Source: an uncultured Caulobacterales bacterium (GTDB taxonomy: Bacteria; Pseudomonadota; Alphaproteobacteria; Caulobacterales; Caulobacteraceae). From it: DNA of 64,000 bases. The notes under the pieces were generated by a model. That model was not told where the DNA came from, made no database searches, and was given only the letters and a program-made list of their open reading frames with translations. The stretch covers positions 62,001 through 126,000 of the forward strand of contig CAIMFV010000027.1 of the NCBI GenBank assembly GCA_903840435.1. Reading direction: 5' to 3'. Shown in pieces: positions 37,158 through 45,291 of this stretch; the first letter of the stretch is position 1; each line of letters opens with the position of its first letter. The position numbers and the translations under genes are program-made.

Positions 37158-38029
37158 GCCGCATCCTCCGCCCGGACCCTAGGCGGCGGCAGGACCGCCT
37201 CGGCCATTCCCTGCTGAGCCGCCAGACCGGCGACCTCGCCAATCAGCACCACAGTTGGCCCGGCGCACCTTAAGGACGCCTCTGCTAAGCCGCCCAGGTC
37301 AGACAGATGGATCCGTTCCTCAGGAAGGCTTGCATTTTCGATCAGAGCGATGGGCGTATCGGGGACGCGCCCGGCGTCCAACAACTGGACGGCGATTTGG
37401 GCCGCCGCGCTCAGGCCCATATAGATAACCACGGTTTGGTTCGGACGGGCCAAGGCCTGCCAGTCGAGATCAAGCTTTCCCTCCGGGGTCGCGTGACCGG
37501 TAACAAATGTGACGGCCTGGGCGATGTGGCGATGGGTGAGTGGGATCTGGGCCGCCGCCGCAGCCGCCACCCCGGAACTGACGCCCGGCACGATCTCACA
37601 CGCGACACCCGCCGCCCGCGCCGCCAGCATCTCTTCGCCACCGCGACCGAAGATGAACGGATCGCCGCCTTTGAGGCGCACGACGGTCAAGCCCTGCTTA
37701 GCCAATGCGACGAGCAGTCGGTTGACCTCCGCCTGCGGGACACTGTGATAGGACTTACGCTTGCCAACATAGAGCTTGCGCGCGGTCGGCGGAATGAGCG
37801 CAAGAATGCCCTCGCCGACCAGCCGATCATAGACCACCACGTCTGCGCTCGCGATCCGCTTGGCGGCCTTGAAGGTTAGGAGCTCTGGATCACCGGGCCC
37901 CGCGCCCAGAAGCGAGATGCACCCTTGCGCACGCGCCTGCCTCGGCGGTGGGGCCGACTGCGACCCGCCGTCCAGCGCCAAAAGATCGCTCGGGCGCACG
38001 CCATCGGACAATCGGTTCACTGCATCCAT
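37154..38029 (-). CDS. cobA: Uroporphyrinogen-III C-methyltransferase (siroheme synthesis)
   Basis: A 291-residue SAM-dependent methyltransferase making precorrin-2 for siroheme, the cofactor of the adjacent sulfite reductase. Motifs: LLGAGPGDPELLT, VVYDRLV, VRLKGGDPFIFGRGGEE, PGVSSG and PLTHRHIAQAVTFVTGH. It is a stand-alone SUMT without the CysG dehydrogenase/ferrochelatase half, so those steps need other genes. ATG at 38029 follows AAGGA. It is first in the operon; a GcvA-like LysR gene is divergent from it. Confidence 0.94.
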   Translation of the reverse strand: MDAVNRLSDGVRPSDLLALDGGSQSAPPPRQARAQGCISLLGAGPGDPELLTFKAAKRIASADVVVYDRLVGEGILALIPPTARKLYVGKRKSYHSVPQAEVNRLLVALAKQGLTVVRLKGGDPFIFGRGGEEMLAARAAGVACEIVPGVSSGVAAAAAAQIPLTHRHIAQAVTFVTGHATPEGKLDLDWQALARPNQTVVIYMGLSAAAQIAVQLLDAGRVPDTPIALIENASLPEERIHLSDLGGLAEASLRCAGPTVVLIGEVAGLAAQQGMAEAVLPPPRVRAEDAA

Positions 38030-38084
38030 CCTTCAGGGACTTGCTCCCATCGTCAGCGCGGCCTGGCCGCGATAGTCGGGAGAT

Positions 38085-38111
38085 GGGGATGGCCGACGCG
38101 CGACCATCCCC
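38085..38111. repeat. Inverted repeat in the cobA-gcvA-like intergenic region
   Basis: A perfect eight-base inverted repeat, GGGGATGG and CCATCCCC, with an 11-base GC-rich spacer, lies about 56 bases upstream of the cobA start in the 191-base divergent region. It could be an operator for the LysR protein or a hairpin in the cobA leader. It does not have the T-N11-A shape typical of LysR sites. Confidence 0.5.
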
Positions 38112-38220
38112 GCCGTTCCTGCATCGAAAAGGGCCGTTAACGACGAAGGACAGTTGCTTTTTGTCGCCAATCGCCCCACCTCGCAAGGGAGCTCTTCTCT
38201 GAGGGAGTATAGAAAAACTA

Positions 38221-39165
38221 ATGGACCGGCGGCGACTCCCCCCTCTTAACGCACTTCGCGCCTTCGAATCGGCCGCGCGGCATATGAATTTCACCCGGGC
38301 TGCAGAGGAACTCTCGGTCACGCCCGGCGCAATAAGTCAACAAATTCAAAATCTTGAGTCCTATGTTGGCGAAGACCTCTTTAAGCGGAGCTCAAAAGGC
38401 CTTTTGCTCACCGATGCGGCGCAAACCGCGCTCCCGGCCCTGCGCGAAGCCTTTGACCGTTTGCAGGAAGCTGCCGAATTGCTGACAGCCGCGATTGACG
38501 GGCGGCGGGTGACGGTTTCTGCCGCGCCTTCGTTTGCCGCCAAGTGGCTGGTGCCGCGACTGGGGCGATTTGAGGCCGCCCACCCCGAGGTTGATGTTTG
38601 GCTGTCCGCCGGGATTGAGTTGGTCGATTTCAGCTCTGGCGAGGTCGATATTGCCATTCGTTACGGGTCGGGTCGGTATCCGGGCTTAGAAGTCATCCGT
38701 TTGATGGGCGAAACGGTCATTCCCGTTGCCTCGCCGGAGCTTTTAGCCCAGCGACCTTTGGACAGCCTCGACGATTTGGCGGGCCACACCCTGCTGCACG
38801 ACGGCAGCCCAGACGCCGACGACAGTTGTCCCGACTGGACCATGTGGCTGGCGGCACGGGGCGTGAAGACCATCGACGGCGCGCGGGGTCCGCGTTTCAA
38901 TCAATCGAGTCTCGTGATCGAAGCGGCGATGAACGGCCGAGGTGTTGCCCTTGCAAAACGGGCGCTGGCGCAAACCGATCTTGACCTTGGCCGGTTGGTC
39001 GCGCCGCTCGCCATCGCAACCGCGGTTGATTTCGCCTATTTCGTCGTCCACCCCAAGCCCAAGGGGCGACTGGCGCAGGTCAAGGCGTTCGTCAACTGGT
39101 TGAAAACCGAGGCCGAGGCCCATGATGAGGCCATCCGCACCCTTGATGTCGGCGCGGGCATCTAG
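38221..39165 (+). CDS. LysR family regulator, GcvA-like
   Basis: A 314-residue LysR regulator of the GcvA type. The helix-turn-helix is at the N-terminus (PPLNALRAFESAARHMNFTRAAEELSVTPGAISQQI), followed by a linker and the effector-binding domain, with SAAPSFAAKWLVPRLGRF and GEVDIAIRYGSGRYPGLEV. GcvA proper controls glycine cleavage; the homologous proteins have many roles. Divergent placement from the cobA-cysI operon suggests it may regulate sulfite reduction, but that is inference. ATG 38221 has no clear ribosome site nearby. Confidence 0.9.
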   Translation: MDRRRLPPLNALRAFESAARHMNFTRAAEELSVTPGAISQQIQNLESYVGEDLFKRSSKGLLLTDAAQTALPALREAFDRLQEAAELLTAAIDGRRVTVSAAPSFAAKWLVPRLGRFEAAHPEVDVWLSAGIELVDFSSGEVDIAIRYGSGRYPGLEVIRLMGETVIPVASPELLAQRPLDSLDDLAGHTLLHDGSPDADDSCPDWTMWLAARGVKTIDGARGPRFNQSSLVIEAAMNGRGVALAKRALAQTDLDLGRLVAPLAIATAVDFAYFVVHPKPKGRLAQVKAFVNWLKTEAEAHDEAIRTLDVGAGI

Positions 39166-39310
39166 CCCCAACCAGACTGACAAAAGGGCATGATGGCGCT
39201 TAAGGGTGCGCGACATTGCGCCATCGACTTTCTGGCACCAGCACCCCATAATCCTTATGATTCGTAAGATTGATTCGTCAGAACCGGGCGGGGAGCCGTG
39301 GCGCAAGCCA

Positions 39311-40603
39311 ATGCGTAAGGCCATCACCATCTTGCTGAGCGGGGGATACCTCTTTCTCGCCACAGCCTTGGCCGCGCTGTTTTGGCGAGCCGATGCGGGC
39401 TGGGGCGCAGGGGCCGCTGCGCTCATCGCTGCCCTTGGCCTGTTTTTCAGCCTGCATAATCTGATCGCCCGGGGCATTGGCGTGGACCAGCTGAAGCAGG
39501 AACTGGAAGGCTTACGCGACGCCCATGGCCTGCTCACCGACCAGCTCGAACGGACCCAGGCCGCGCTCGATAGCCTGTCCGATGGCCTGCACCGGGAAAC
39601 GGAGAGCCGCGCCCAGGCCCTGACCTCTGAGGTTCGGATGCTTGAGGATCTGGTGGCCCGGCTGGGCGAAAATTTGGAAGACGACTTGGCGCGCGGTCGA
39701 GGCGCGGGCTATTCCGACCCTTACAATAGTTACGAGGCCAGAGCTGTGGGGCTGATGCACGAGGTGCGCCAGGCCTTGGAGGATAATCGCGTCGACCTCT
39801 TCTTGCAGCCTGTGGTCAATTTGCCTCAGCGTCGGACGGTCTTTTATGAAAGTTTCACCCGGCTGCGCGACCCCTCCGGCAGGATGATCATGCCGGTTGA
39901 ATATTTGTCGGTGGCCGAGCCTGCGGGCTTGATGTCGGCGATTGATAACCTCTTGCTGTTCCGTTGCGTCCAGATCGTCCGCAAGCTCGCCCGCCAGGAC
40001 CGAAAGGTCGGAATTTTCTGCAATATTTCGCTGGCGAGCCTCGGCGATGAAACCTTCTTTCCGCAGTTCTTGGAGTTTATGGCTGCCAATCGCGACATTG
40101 CCAGTTCAGTGATTTTTGAACTGGGCCAGGACGCTTTTGAGCAGCGTTCAGCCCTTGAAAGCCGCAATATGGGCAAGCTTGCCAGGTTGGGCGCGCGCTT
40201 CTCTCTCGATAAGGTGACGGCGCTTGATTTTGATTTTGCAGACCTCAATCGTTCGGAGGTCAAGTTCGTCAAGGTAGGCGCTGATCTCCTCTTGCGGCAA
40301 CTTACCGAGGATATTGACAGCCGGGGATCGTCCACCTTCCGCGATCTGCATGCGGCCGACTATGCCGCCCTCACCCGACGTTATGGGGTCGAGGTCATCG
40401 CCGAAAAGGTTGAGCGCGAACGCCAAGTGGTCGATGTGCTTGAGTTGGATGTTGGCTTTGCCCAAGGGCATCTGTTTGGCGAACCGCGCGCCATTCGCGA
40501 CGCCTTTCTATCGGAACCGTCATCCGCATCGGAACGGATGGAGGCACCGGCGCCGCAAGCCGCCCCGCGCAAGACAGACCGTCAAAGAGCGCTTGGCCTC
40601 TAG
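39311..40603 (+). CDS. tipF: TipF-like degenerate EAL-domain protein
   Basis: A 430-residue membrane-anchored protein. Two hydrophobic segments (ITILLSGGYLFLATALAALFW and AAALIAALGLFFSLHNLIA) are followed by a coiled coil (about 55-130) and an EAL domain. The EAL signature reads YESFTRLRD rather than EALLRW, and other catalytic residues look incomplete, as in Caulobacter TipF, a c-di-GMP-binding protein that positions and licenses flagellum assembly. The end is an Ala/Pro-rich tail. The start is uncertain: ATG 39311 places the membrane segment at the N-terminus; 39257 and 39206 are alternatives. Confidence 0.85.
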   Translation: MRKAITILLSGGYLFLATALAALFWRADAGWGAGAAALIAALGLFFSLHNLIARGIGVDQLKQELEGLRDAHGLLTDQLERTQAALDSLSDGLHRETESRAQALTSEVRMLEDLVARLGENLEDDLARGRGAGYSDPYNSYEARAVGLMHEVRQALEDNRVDLFLQPVVNLPQRRTVFYESFTRLRDPSGRMIMPVEYLSVAEPAGLMSAIDNLLLFRCVQIVRKLARQDRKVGIFCNISLASLGDETFFPQFLEFMAANRDIASSVIFELGQDAFEQRSALESRNMGKLARLGARFSLDKVTALDFDFADLNRSEVKFVKVGADLLLRQLTEDIDSRGSSTFRDLHAADYAALTRRYGVEVIAEKVERERQVVDVLELDVGFAQGHLFGEPRAIRDAFLSEPSSASERMEAPAPQAAPRKTDRQRALGL

Positions 40604-40649
40604 GTTTAAATCATCGATTGCCTAAGCCGAGCCTTGGTGGCGCAGGAAC

Positions 40650-40976
40650 CTACTGCGCCGCGACCTTCATTTTCATGCGCGGATGGATGCCGCAAATGAC
40701 CGTGTAGCTGCCCGAAGCCGGGAAGCCGATCTTGGTGGTTTCGCCGGGCTTGTCGAGGCCGAGGTCAGTCACCGACCCATCCGGCGCCACCACCTTGAGG
40801 TTGTGATTGACGTCGTCCATATTCATAAATTCGACCGCCGCGCCGGGCGCGACCTTGATCGTGTTGGGATCAAAGGTTTGTTTGATTTGCAGCACCTGGG
40901 GCTCAGACGCCTGTTCGGACGGGTCTGGTGCGCTGAAAGCGGCCAAGAGCAAACTGACGAGAGCAATACGGCGCAT
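40650..40976 (-). CDS. Exported cupredoxin (plastocyanin/azurin-like)
   Basis: A 108-residue blue-copper protein. A signal peptide (RRIALVSLLLAAFSA) precedes a single cupredoxin domain. Type-1 copper ligands are all present: His58 in DDVNHNLKV, then Cys95, His98 and Met101 in VICGIHPRMKMKV. It would shuttle electrons in the periplasm. The partner is unknown; no copper oxidase or reductase is adjacent. It is a single gene converging with tipF. Confidence 0.9.
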   Translation of the reverse strand: MRRIALVSLLLAAFSAPDPSEQASEPQVLQIKQTFDPNTIKVAPGAAVEFMNMDDVNHNLKVVAPDGSVTDLGLDKPGETTKIGFPASGSYTVICGIHPRMKMKVAAQ

Positions 40977-41164
40977 GGCGACAACTCCCTTTGAATGAAT
41001 GCGACGTGCTCATTTTAGGCGCAGAACCTTAACGAGTCCTAACCTCCCTTGCTTTGACGTTAGAAAAATTTACCGGATGGGTGAGACAGGGAAGCCTCTG
41101 GGTCGGCCCAAAAAACACCGGCGCAATGGGTTTGGTCGCTTCGGAAAATAGTGTAGCCAAGCGC

Positions 41165-42046
41165 ATGCCTCACGCCGCCCTCCCCGCTCGTTTCATCTCC
41201 GGCCTTGCCGAGATCGCGCCCCGCTATGATGTGCTTCTGTGCGACGTCTGGGGCGTCATCCATAATGGCCGCGAAAGCTTCCCCCTGGCCGTCGCGGCCT
41301 TGGAGTCTTTTGGCCAACAGATGGGCAAGCCCGTTGTGTTGATTTCGAACGCACCGCGTCCCTCATTCGACGTCCGACCACAGTTACGGGCGTTGAAGGT
41401 TCCCGACACAGCCTTCTCCGGCTTTGTTACGTCCGGTGACGCCACACGCGCCGAACTCGCCCGCCGGGCGCCCGGCCCCGCATGGGCGATTGGCCCCGAA
41501 CGCGATGGACCGCTTTATGAGGGCCTTGATCTGACATTCGCAGGCCCAGATCGCGCCGCCTTCATTTCTGCCACCGGATTGATCGACGACGAGACGGAAA
41601 CGCCGGAAACCTATCGCGCGGATTTGCAGATCGCTGCCGCGCGCGGCTTGACCCTGGTATGTGCCAATCCCGACCGGGTGGTCCATCGCGGCGAAAAGCT
41701 GATCTATTGCGCCGGTGCCCTTGCCGATCTCTATGAAGGTCTCGGCGGTCAGGTGGTCATGGCGGGCAAGCCCTATGCCCCCATCTATGACCTCGCTCTG
41801 ATCGAGGCTGAAGGTTTGCTTGGAGAACCGGTCCGCCGGGAGCGCGTGCTCGCCATCGGCGACGGCGGCCCAACCGATGTGGCGGGCGCAAATCTCCAAG
41901 GTCTTGATTGCCTATTTATCGCGGGCGGAATCCATCAGCAGGCAGTCTCCGCCCCGGATGGTGCCATTGATGAAGCCCTGACGCGGCAATTCCTCAGCCA
42001 AGCCGGGTTGACCTCTACCTATGTCCTGCCCCATCTGAGATGGTGA
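41165..42046 (+). CDS. HAD superfamily hydrolase, class IIA (TIGR01459 type)
   Basis: A 293-residue HAD phosphatase of the class IIA family found in alphaproteobacteria. The nucleophile motif is LLCDVWGVIHNG, motif II includes LISNAPRPS, and motif III is AIGDGGPTDVAGANLQG. The substrate is not known. I start at ATG 41165 (MPHAALPARFISGLAEIA), matching the usual N-terminus; frames extending to 41054 add unlikely sequence. The gene is 50 bases ahead of a PhaJ-like hydratase and then ribF on the same strand. Confidence 0.88.
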   Translation: MPHAALPARFISGLAEIAPRYDVLLCDVWGVIHNGRESFPLAVAALESFGQQMGKPVVLISNAPRPSFDVRPQLRALKVPDTAFSGFVTSGDATRAELARRAPGPAWAIGPERDGPLYEGLDLTFAGPDRAAFISATGLIDDETETPETYRADLQIAAARGLTLVCANPDRVVHRGEKLIYCAGALADLYEGLGGQVVMAGKPYAPIYDLALIEAEGLLGEPVRRERVLAIGDGGPTDVAGANLQGLDCLFIAGGIHQQAVSAPDGAIDEALTRQFLSQAGLTSTYVLPHLRW

Positions 42047-42096
42047 TGGGTCCACGCGACCCTGTGGTGCGAAAAGAAAGTTTCCGAGGCCCTTTG

Positions 42097-42528
42097 ATGT
42101 CGACTGGCTTCTGTTTTGAAGATCTGAGCGTCGGACAGTCCGCTAGCGCGATCCATGTGGTGTCTGACGCCGATATTCGCGCCTTTGCGGATGTGTCGGG
42201 GGACCATAACCCTGTCCACCTCGATCAGAGCTTTGCCGAGACGACGCCCTTTAAGGGGCGTATCGCCCACGGCATGCTGGCGGGCGCCTATATTTCCGCC
42301 CTCATCGCCTCAAAGCTGCCGGGACCCGGCGCAATCTATATCAGCCAAAACCTCTCCTTTCGCCGGCCGGTCCGCATCGACGACGCCTTAGAGGTTGTCG
42401 CAACGATAACCCACCTTGATGAAGCCAAGGCGCGCGTGACGCTCGCAACCGTGGCGACGGTGGCGGGAAAGACCGTGGTCGAGGGGGAAGCCGTCATTAT
42501 GGCGCCCCGTCGCCCGGCAACGGTTTGA
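42097..42528 (+). CDS. MaoC/PhaJ-like (R)-specific enoyl-CoA hydratase
   Basis: A 143-residue single-hotdog hydratase. The motif ADVSGDHNPVHLD holds the catalytic Asp and His, followed by GRIAHGMLAGAYISALIASKLPG and YISQNLSFRRPV, all typical of PhaJ-type (R)-enoyl-CoA hydratases that supply 3-hydroxyacyl-CoA. I start at ATG 42097. RibF begins 38 bases after its stop, so they may share a transcript although the functions are unrelated. Confidence 0.92.
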   Translation: MSTGFCFEDLSVGQSASAIHVVSDADIRAFADVSGDHNPVHLDQSFAETTPFKGRIAHGMLAGAYISALIASKLPGPGAIYISQNLSFRRPVRIDDALEVVATITHLDEAKARVTLATVATVAGKTVVEGEAVIMAPRRPATV

Positions 42529-42566
42529 GCCCTGGGGTGGGGTGGAGTGGAGTGGGACGAGGCCAC

Positions 42567-43502
42567 GTGATCATAATTGAACGATGGCGTGACCTGCCTG
42601 ACAGTTTGACCGGCGCGTCGGTCGCCATGGGAAATTTCGACGGCGTCCACCTTGGCCACGCCCACGTCATCGACCATGCCCGTCAGAGCGCCGAGGCCTT
42701 GGGCGTGCCACTTGGCGTCGTGACTTTCGAACCGCATCCGCGTCGGTTTCTAAATCCTGCGGGCGCGCCGTTCGCCTTGAGTTCGCAGGCGCAAAGAGGC
42801 GAGGCTTTTTCAGCCCTGGGCGTTCAGCGCCTTTACCAAATTCCCTTCACCGCAGATCTGGCCGCAATGTCAGCAGACGCCTTTGTGCGCGACGTCCTGC
42901 ACCTCGGCTTGCAGGTCAGGTCCGTCAGCGTCGGGTTCGATTTCAATTTTGGCCAAGGTCGCAGCGGGAGTGCTGCAAGCTTAAAATTCGATGCTGAGGC
43001 CCTGGGCATCGCCGTCTCCATTGCCGATCCGGTGGTGGGCCTGACAGACGCGAAATGCTCGTCCAGCGCCATTCGACGCGCGGTCCACGAGGGCCGACCG
43101 GAGGAAGCCGCCGCTATGTTGGGTCGCCCCTTTGCCATTCGTGGCGAGGTTGTGCATGGCGAGAAGATCGGCCGCACCATCGGGTTTCCAACCGCCAATA
43201 TTCAATTCGGCGACTATGTCCGTCCCGCAGAAGGCATTTACGCCGCCAAGGCCACCTTGCCAGACGGTCGCCGATTTGATGCGGCCGCCTATGTCGGACG
43301 AAGACCAACGATCAACGGCCTAGACCAGCGGCTTGAAGTCAATCTGTTTGATTTTGACGAAGATCTCTATGGCCAAGAGCTCGATATTCAGTTCATTGCG
43401 TTTCTGCGCGGCGACATGAAGTTTGACTCGTTGGAAGCGCTGAAAAGCCAAATCGGCTCAGACTGTGCCGAGGCGCGCCGCGTGCTCGCCCAAGGTTCCT
43501 GA
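42567..43502 (+). CDS. ribF: Bifunctional riboflavin kinase / FAD synthetase
   Basis: A 311-residue enzyme that phosphorylates riboflavin to FMN and adenylylates FMN to FAD. The N-terminal nucleotidyl-transferase domain has AMGNFDGVHLGH, VTFEPHPRR, GFDFNFGQGRSG and SSSAIRRAVHEG; the C-terminal kinase domain has GRTIGFPTANI and RLEVNLFDFDEDLYG. The likely start is GTG at 42567, giving VIIIERWRDLP; an upstream TTG at 42525 overlaps the preceding stop and is less likely. It is part of the HAD-hydratase-ribF run. Confidence 0.95.
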   Translation: MIIIERWRDLPDSLTGASVAMGNFDGVHLGHAHVIDHARQSAEALGVPLGVVTFEPHPRRFLNPAGAPFALSSQAQRGEAFSALGVQRLYQIPFTADLAAMSADAFVRDVLHLGLQVRSVSVGFDFNFGQGRSGSAASLKFDAEALGIAVSIADPVVGLTDAKCSSSAIRRAVHEGRPEEAAAMLGRPFAIRGEVVHGEKIGRTIGFPTANIQFGDYVRPAEGIYAAKATLPDGRRFDAAAYVGRRPTINGLDQRLEVNLFDFDEDLYGQELDIQFIAFLRGDMKFDSLEALKSQIGSDCAEARRVLAQGS

Positions 43503-43519
43503 TAGAGCGTCTGAGGGCG

Positions 43520-43888
43520 TTAGGCCTTAAGCGACTGTAGGGCGCGCTCATGGCGCCACGCAGCGATATCGCCGAGCGCCAGATCAAGTTGAAACCGAAT
43601 CTGATCCAGTAAAGCCGCCCGTGCGCCGAGCGACGCGCCGCGCGCGGCTTCGGCGTCAGCACACACCTTGGCCAGATCTTGAGCGCCAATACCGAGGGCT
43701 GCGCCCTTTAGGGTGTGAGCCGCATCGCGCCAACCGTCCGCATCTGAATCCGGCGCCAACAAGCGCAGCCAGAGCTCGCTTTGCTGGGTGAAGATACCAA
43801 GCACCTCGTCCATCAAGGCGGCATCATTGGCCGTGTAGTCAGCCAAGTAGCTGAAATTGACGGCGCCTGTCAGGTCGCGGCGGGCCAT
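43520..43888 (-). CDS. Stand-alone histidine phosphotransfer (Hpt) protein
   Basis: A 122-residue Hpt-domain protein. The phospho-accepting His58 is in WRDAAHTLKGAALGIGA, surrounded by the usual helical bundle. It would relay phosphate between a hybrid kinase and a response regulator. It sits 44 bases downstream of the chemotaxis operon on the same strand, so it may belong to that transcript; it is not the ChpT type of dimeric phosphotransferase. Its partners cannot be named. Confidence 0.88.
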   Translation of the reverse strand: MARRDLTGAVNFSYLADYTANDAALMDEVLGIFTQQSELWLRLLAPDSDADGWRDAAHTLKGAALGIGAQDLAKVCADAEAARGASLGARAALLDQIRFQLDLALGDIAAWRHERALQSLKA

Positions 43889-43932
43889 GCTCGGTTAGCT
43901 CCTATTGGGCCTGAGGCGGCGTGCGAACCTGA

Positions 43933-44334
43933 TCAGAAAAAGTCGCAGTCGCCGACCACGGGCTGAACCGCTTCGACGCCGGAGCCCGAAAGTCTTTGCG
44001 CCACCCGTGACAGGAGTACGAGGTCAGCGGCGGCGCGCGGATCGACGCGCCAGCTCGTTTCGATCACCGGTCCCAAGGCGTCGAGGAAGGTCTCAAGCGC
44101 TTGCAGCCTTTGCACCAAGGCGTCGAGCACTTGGCCCTGTTCCAGCTGTTCCGGCGTCACCATGGCAAAGGGATCGCAAAGAAAACCGCCGACAAGATGT
44201 TGCAAGCTATCCGCCGACTTGGCGAGCTCGCCAACTTCTGCGGCGATGGCCTGGACGACCGACGCAATCGGGGCGCCCGACGGCGCGATATCGTCGAATT
44301 GCGAAGAGATGGAAGCCGTTGCGGGTCCAGCCAT
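43933..44334 (-). CDS. Unassigned protein at the end of the chemotaxis operon
   Basis: A 133-residue protein I cannot assign to a family. It is largely helical: an N-terminal SSQFDDIAPSGAPIASVVQAI, a middle rich in Leu and Gln (QGQVLDALVQRLQALETFLD), and an ending EAVQPVVGDCDFF. No membrane segment. Its ATG is one base past the cheD stop, so it is translated with cheD. In the Caulobacter chemotaxis cluster an accessory gene (cheU) follows cheD, and position alone suggests this may be its counterpart. Confidence 0.7.
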   Translation of the reverse strand: MAGPATASISSQFDDIAPSGAPIASVVQAIAAEVGELAKSADSLQHLVGGFLCDPFAMVTPEQLEQGQVLDALVQRLQALETFLDALGPVIETSWRVDPRAAADLVLLSRVAQRLSGSGVEAVQPVVGDCDFF

Positions 44335-44335
44335 G

Positions 44336-44905
44336 TCAGAAAAGCTCCACAGCGCCAGAACTTACAGGAGGAGCCGGCGCAGGACGCTTGCGCTCGGTCT
44401 CGAAAAGGGTGTCGGTGCTCTTCTCGACAAAGAGCTGCCTTACGCGGCCGGAAACGGGCCAAAACTGAATGCGGCGCGCCTGTTCGCCGCCAAGGCTTGA
44501 ATTCAGAATAGGAATCTTTTCGCGCTGCAGAAACCGCTCGGCGAAAAGGCCGTTTTGCCGGCCGACATCGGTGAGGCCCGAAACCATGCGGGCCCCGCCA
44601 AATATCTTCGCTTCCAGACGGTCACGGCGCGCGCCTCGGCTCAAAAGCCCATTGACCAAAAGCTCCATGGCGTGGACGCCGTGGCTCATCTGTCCTGATC
44701 GGTTGTCATCGCCCGGCAATAAGAAGTGATTGAGGCCACCGACCCCGGCGACGGGATCGCGCATGCAGGCCGCGACACAGCTGCCGAGCAAGGTGGTCAA
44801 GATGGCATTGGGGTCATCGCTGACCACATATTCCCCTTGAATAACGAGAATACGATACTCGCCAGAGGGGGTGTTTGTGTCAGATCTGGCGAGGGAATCT
44901 CTCAC
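44336..44905 (-). CDS. cheD: Chemoreceptor glutamine deamidase CheD
   Basis: A 189-residue deamidase acting on glutamines of chemoreceptors. The catalytic Cys43 is in LLGSCVAACMRDP, His60 in GGLNHFLLPG, and the conserved Thr region and EAKIFGGARM follow. A C-terminal tail of about 30 residues is proline-rich. The start is GTG at 44905, overlapping the cheY stop (GTGA). It is part of the tight leftward che operon. Confidence 0.95.
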   Translation of the reverse strand: MRDSLARSDTNTPSGEYRILVIQGEYVVSDDPNAILTTLLGSCVAACMRDPVAGVGGLNHFLLPGDDNRSGQMSHGVHAMELLVNGLLSRGARRDRLEAKIFGGARMVSGLTDVGRQNGLFAERFLQREKIPILNSSLGGEQARRIQFWPVSGRVRQLFVEKSTDTLFETERKRPAPAPPVSSGAVELF

Positions 44906-45291
44906 GTAAGCGCGCCCGTGACCGACTCGATCTTTTCCTTCAGCGTCGCAACGGTGAAAGGTTTGACGAGGTAATTGTTGACGCCGAATTGCACTGCCCT
45001 CTGCACCAATTCCTTATCGGCACGACCGGTCAGCATGATCACCCCAATTTTGGAGATGGGAGGGTGAGCGCGGATGGCCCGCAACAGCCCAAGACCGTCG
45101 AGGCGCGGCATGTTAAAGTCGGTTATCACCAGATTGGTGGGTCGGGTGATCAGAGCCTTAAGCCCTGCCTCACCATCAGCAGCCTCTTCAATCTGAGTGA
45201 ATCCAAGCTGTTGCAAACCAGACCGCACAAGTGACCTTATGGTCATCTGGTCATCAACCACCAAAACGCTGATCGACGATGCAGCGGGCAT
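44902..45291 (-). CDS. cheY: CheY-like response regulator, second copy
   Basis: A 129-residue single-domain receiver. The acidic pair is in VLVVDDQMT, the phospho-acceptor is Asp58 in LVITDFNMP, Thr in IMLTGRAD and Lys in YLVKPFT. It should relay the CheA signal to the motor or act as a phosphate sink, as for the two CheY proteins in alphaproteobacterial che operons. It lies between cheB and cheD, overlapping both. Confidence 0.93.
   Translation of the reverse strand: MPAASSISVLVVDDQMTIRSLVRSGLQQLGFTQIEEAADGEAGLKALITRPTNLVITDFNMPRLDGLGLLRAIRAHPPISKIGVIMLTGRADKELVQRAVQFGVNNYLVKPFTVATLKEKIESVTGALT

Noticed and set aside
37307-37879. A 190-residue plus-strand frame inside cobA.
   Set aside because: It is the antisense shadow of cobA, whose SUMT motifs are unambiguous on the minus strand.
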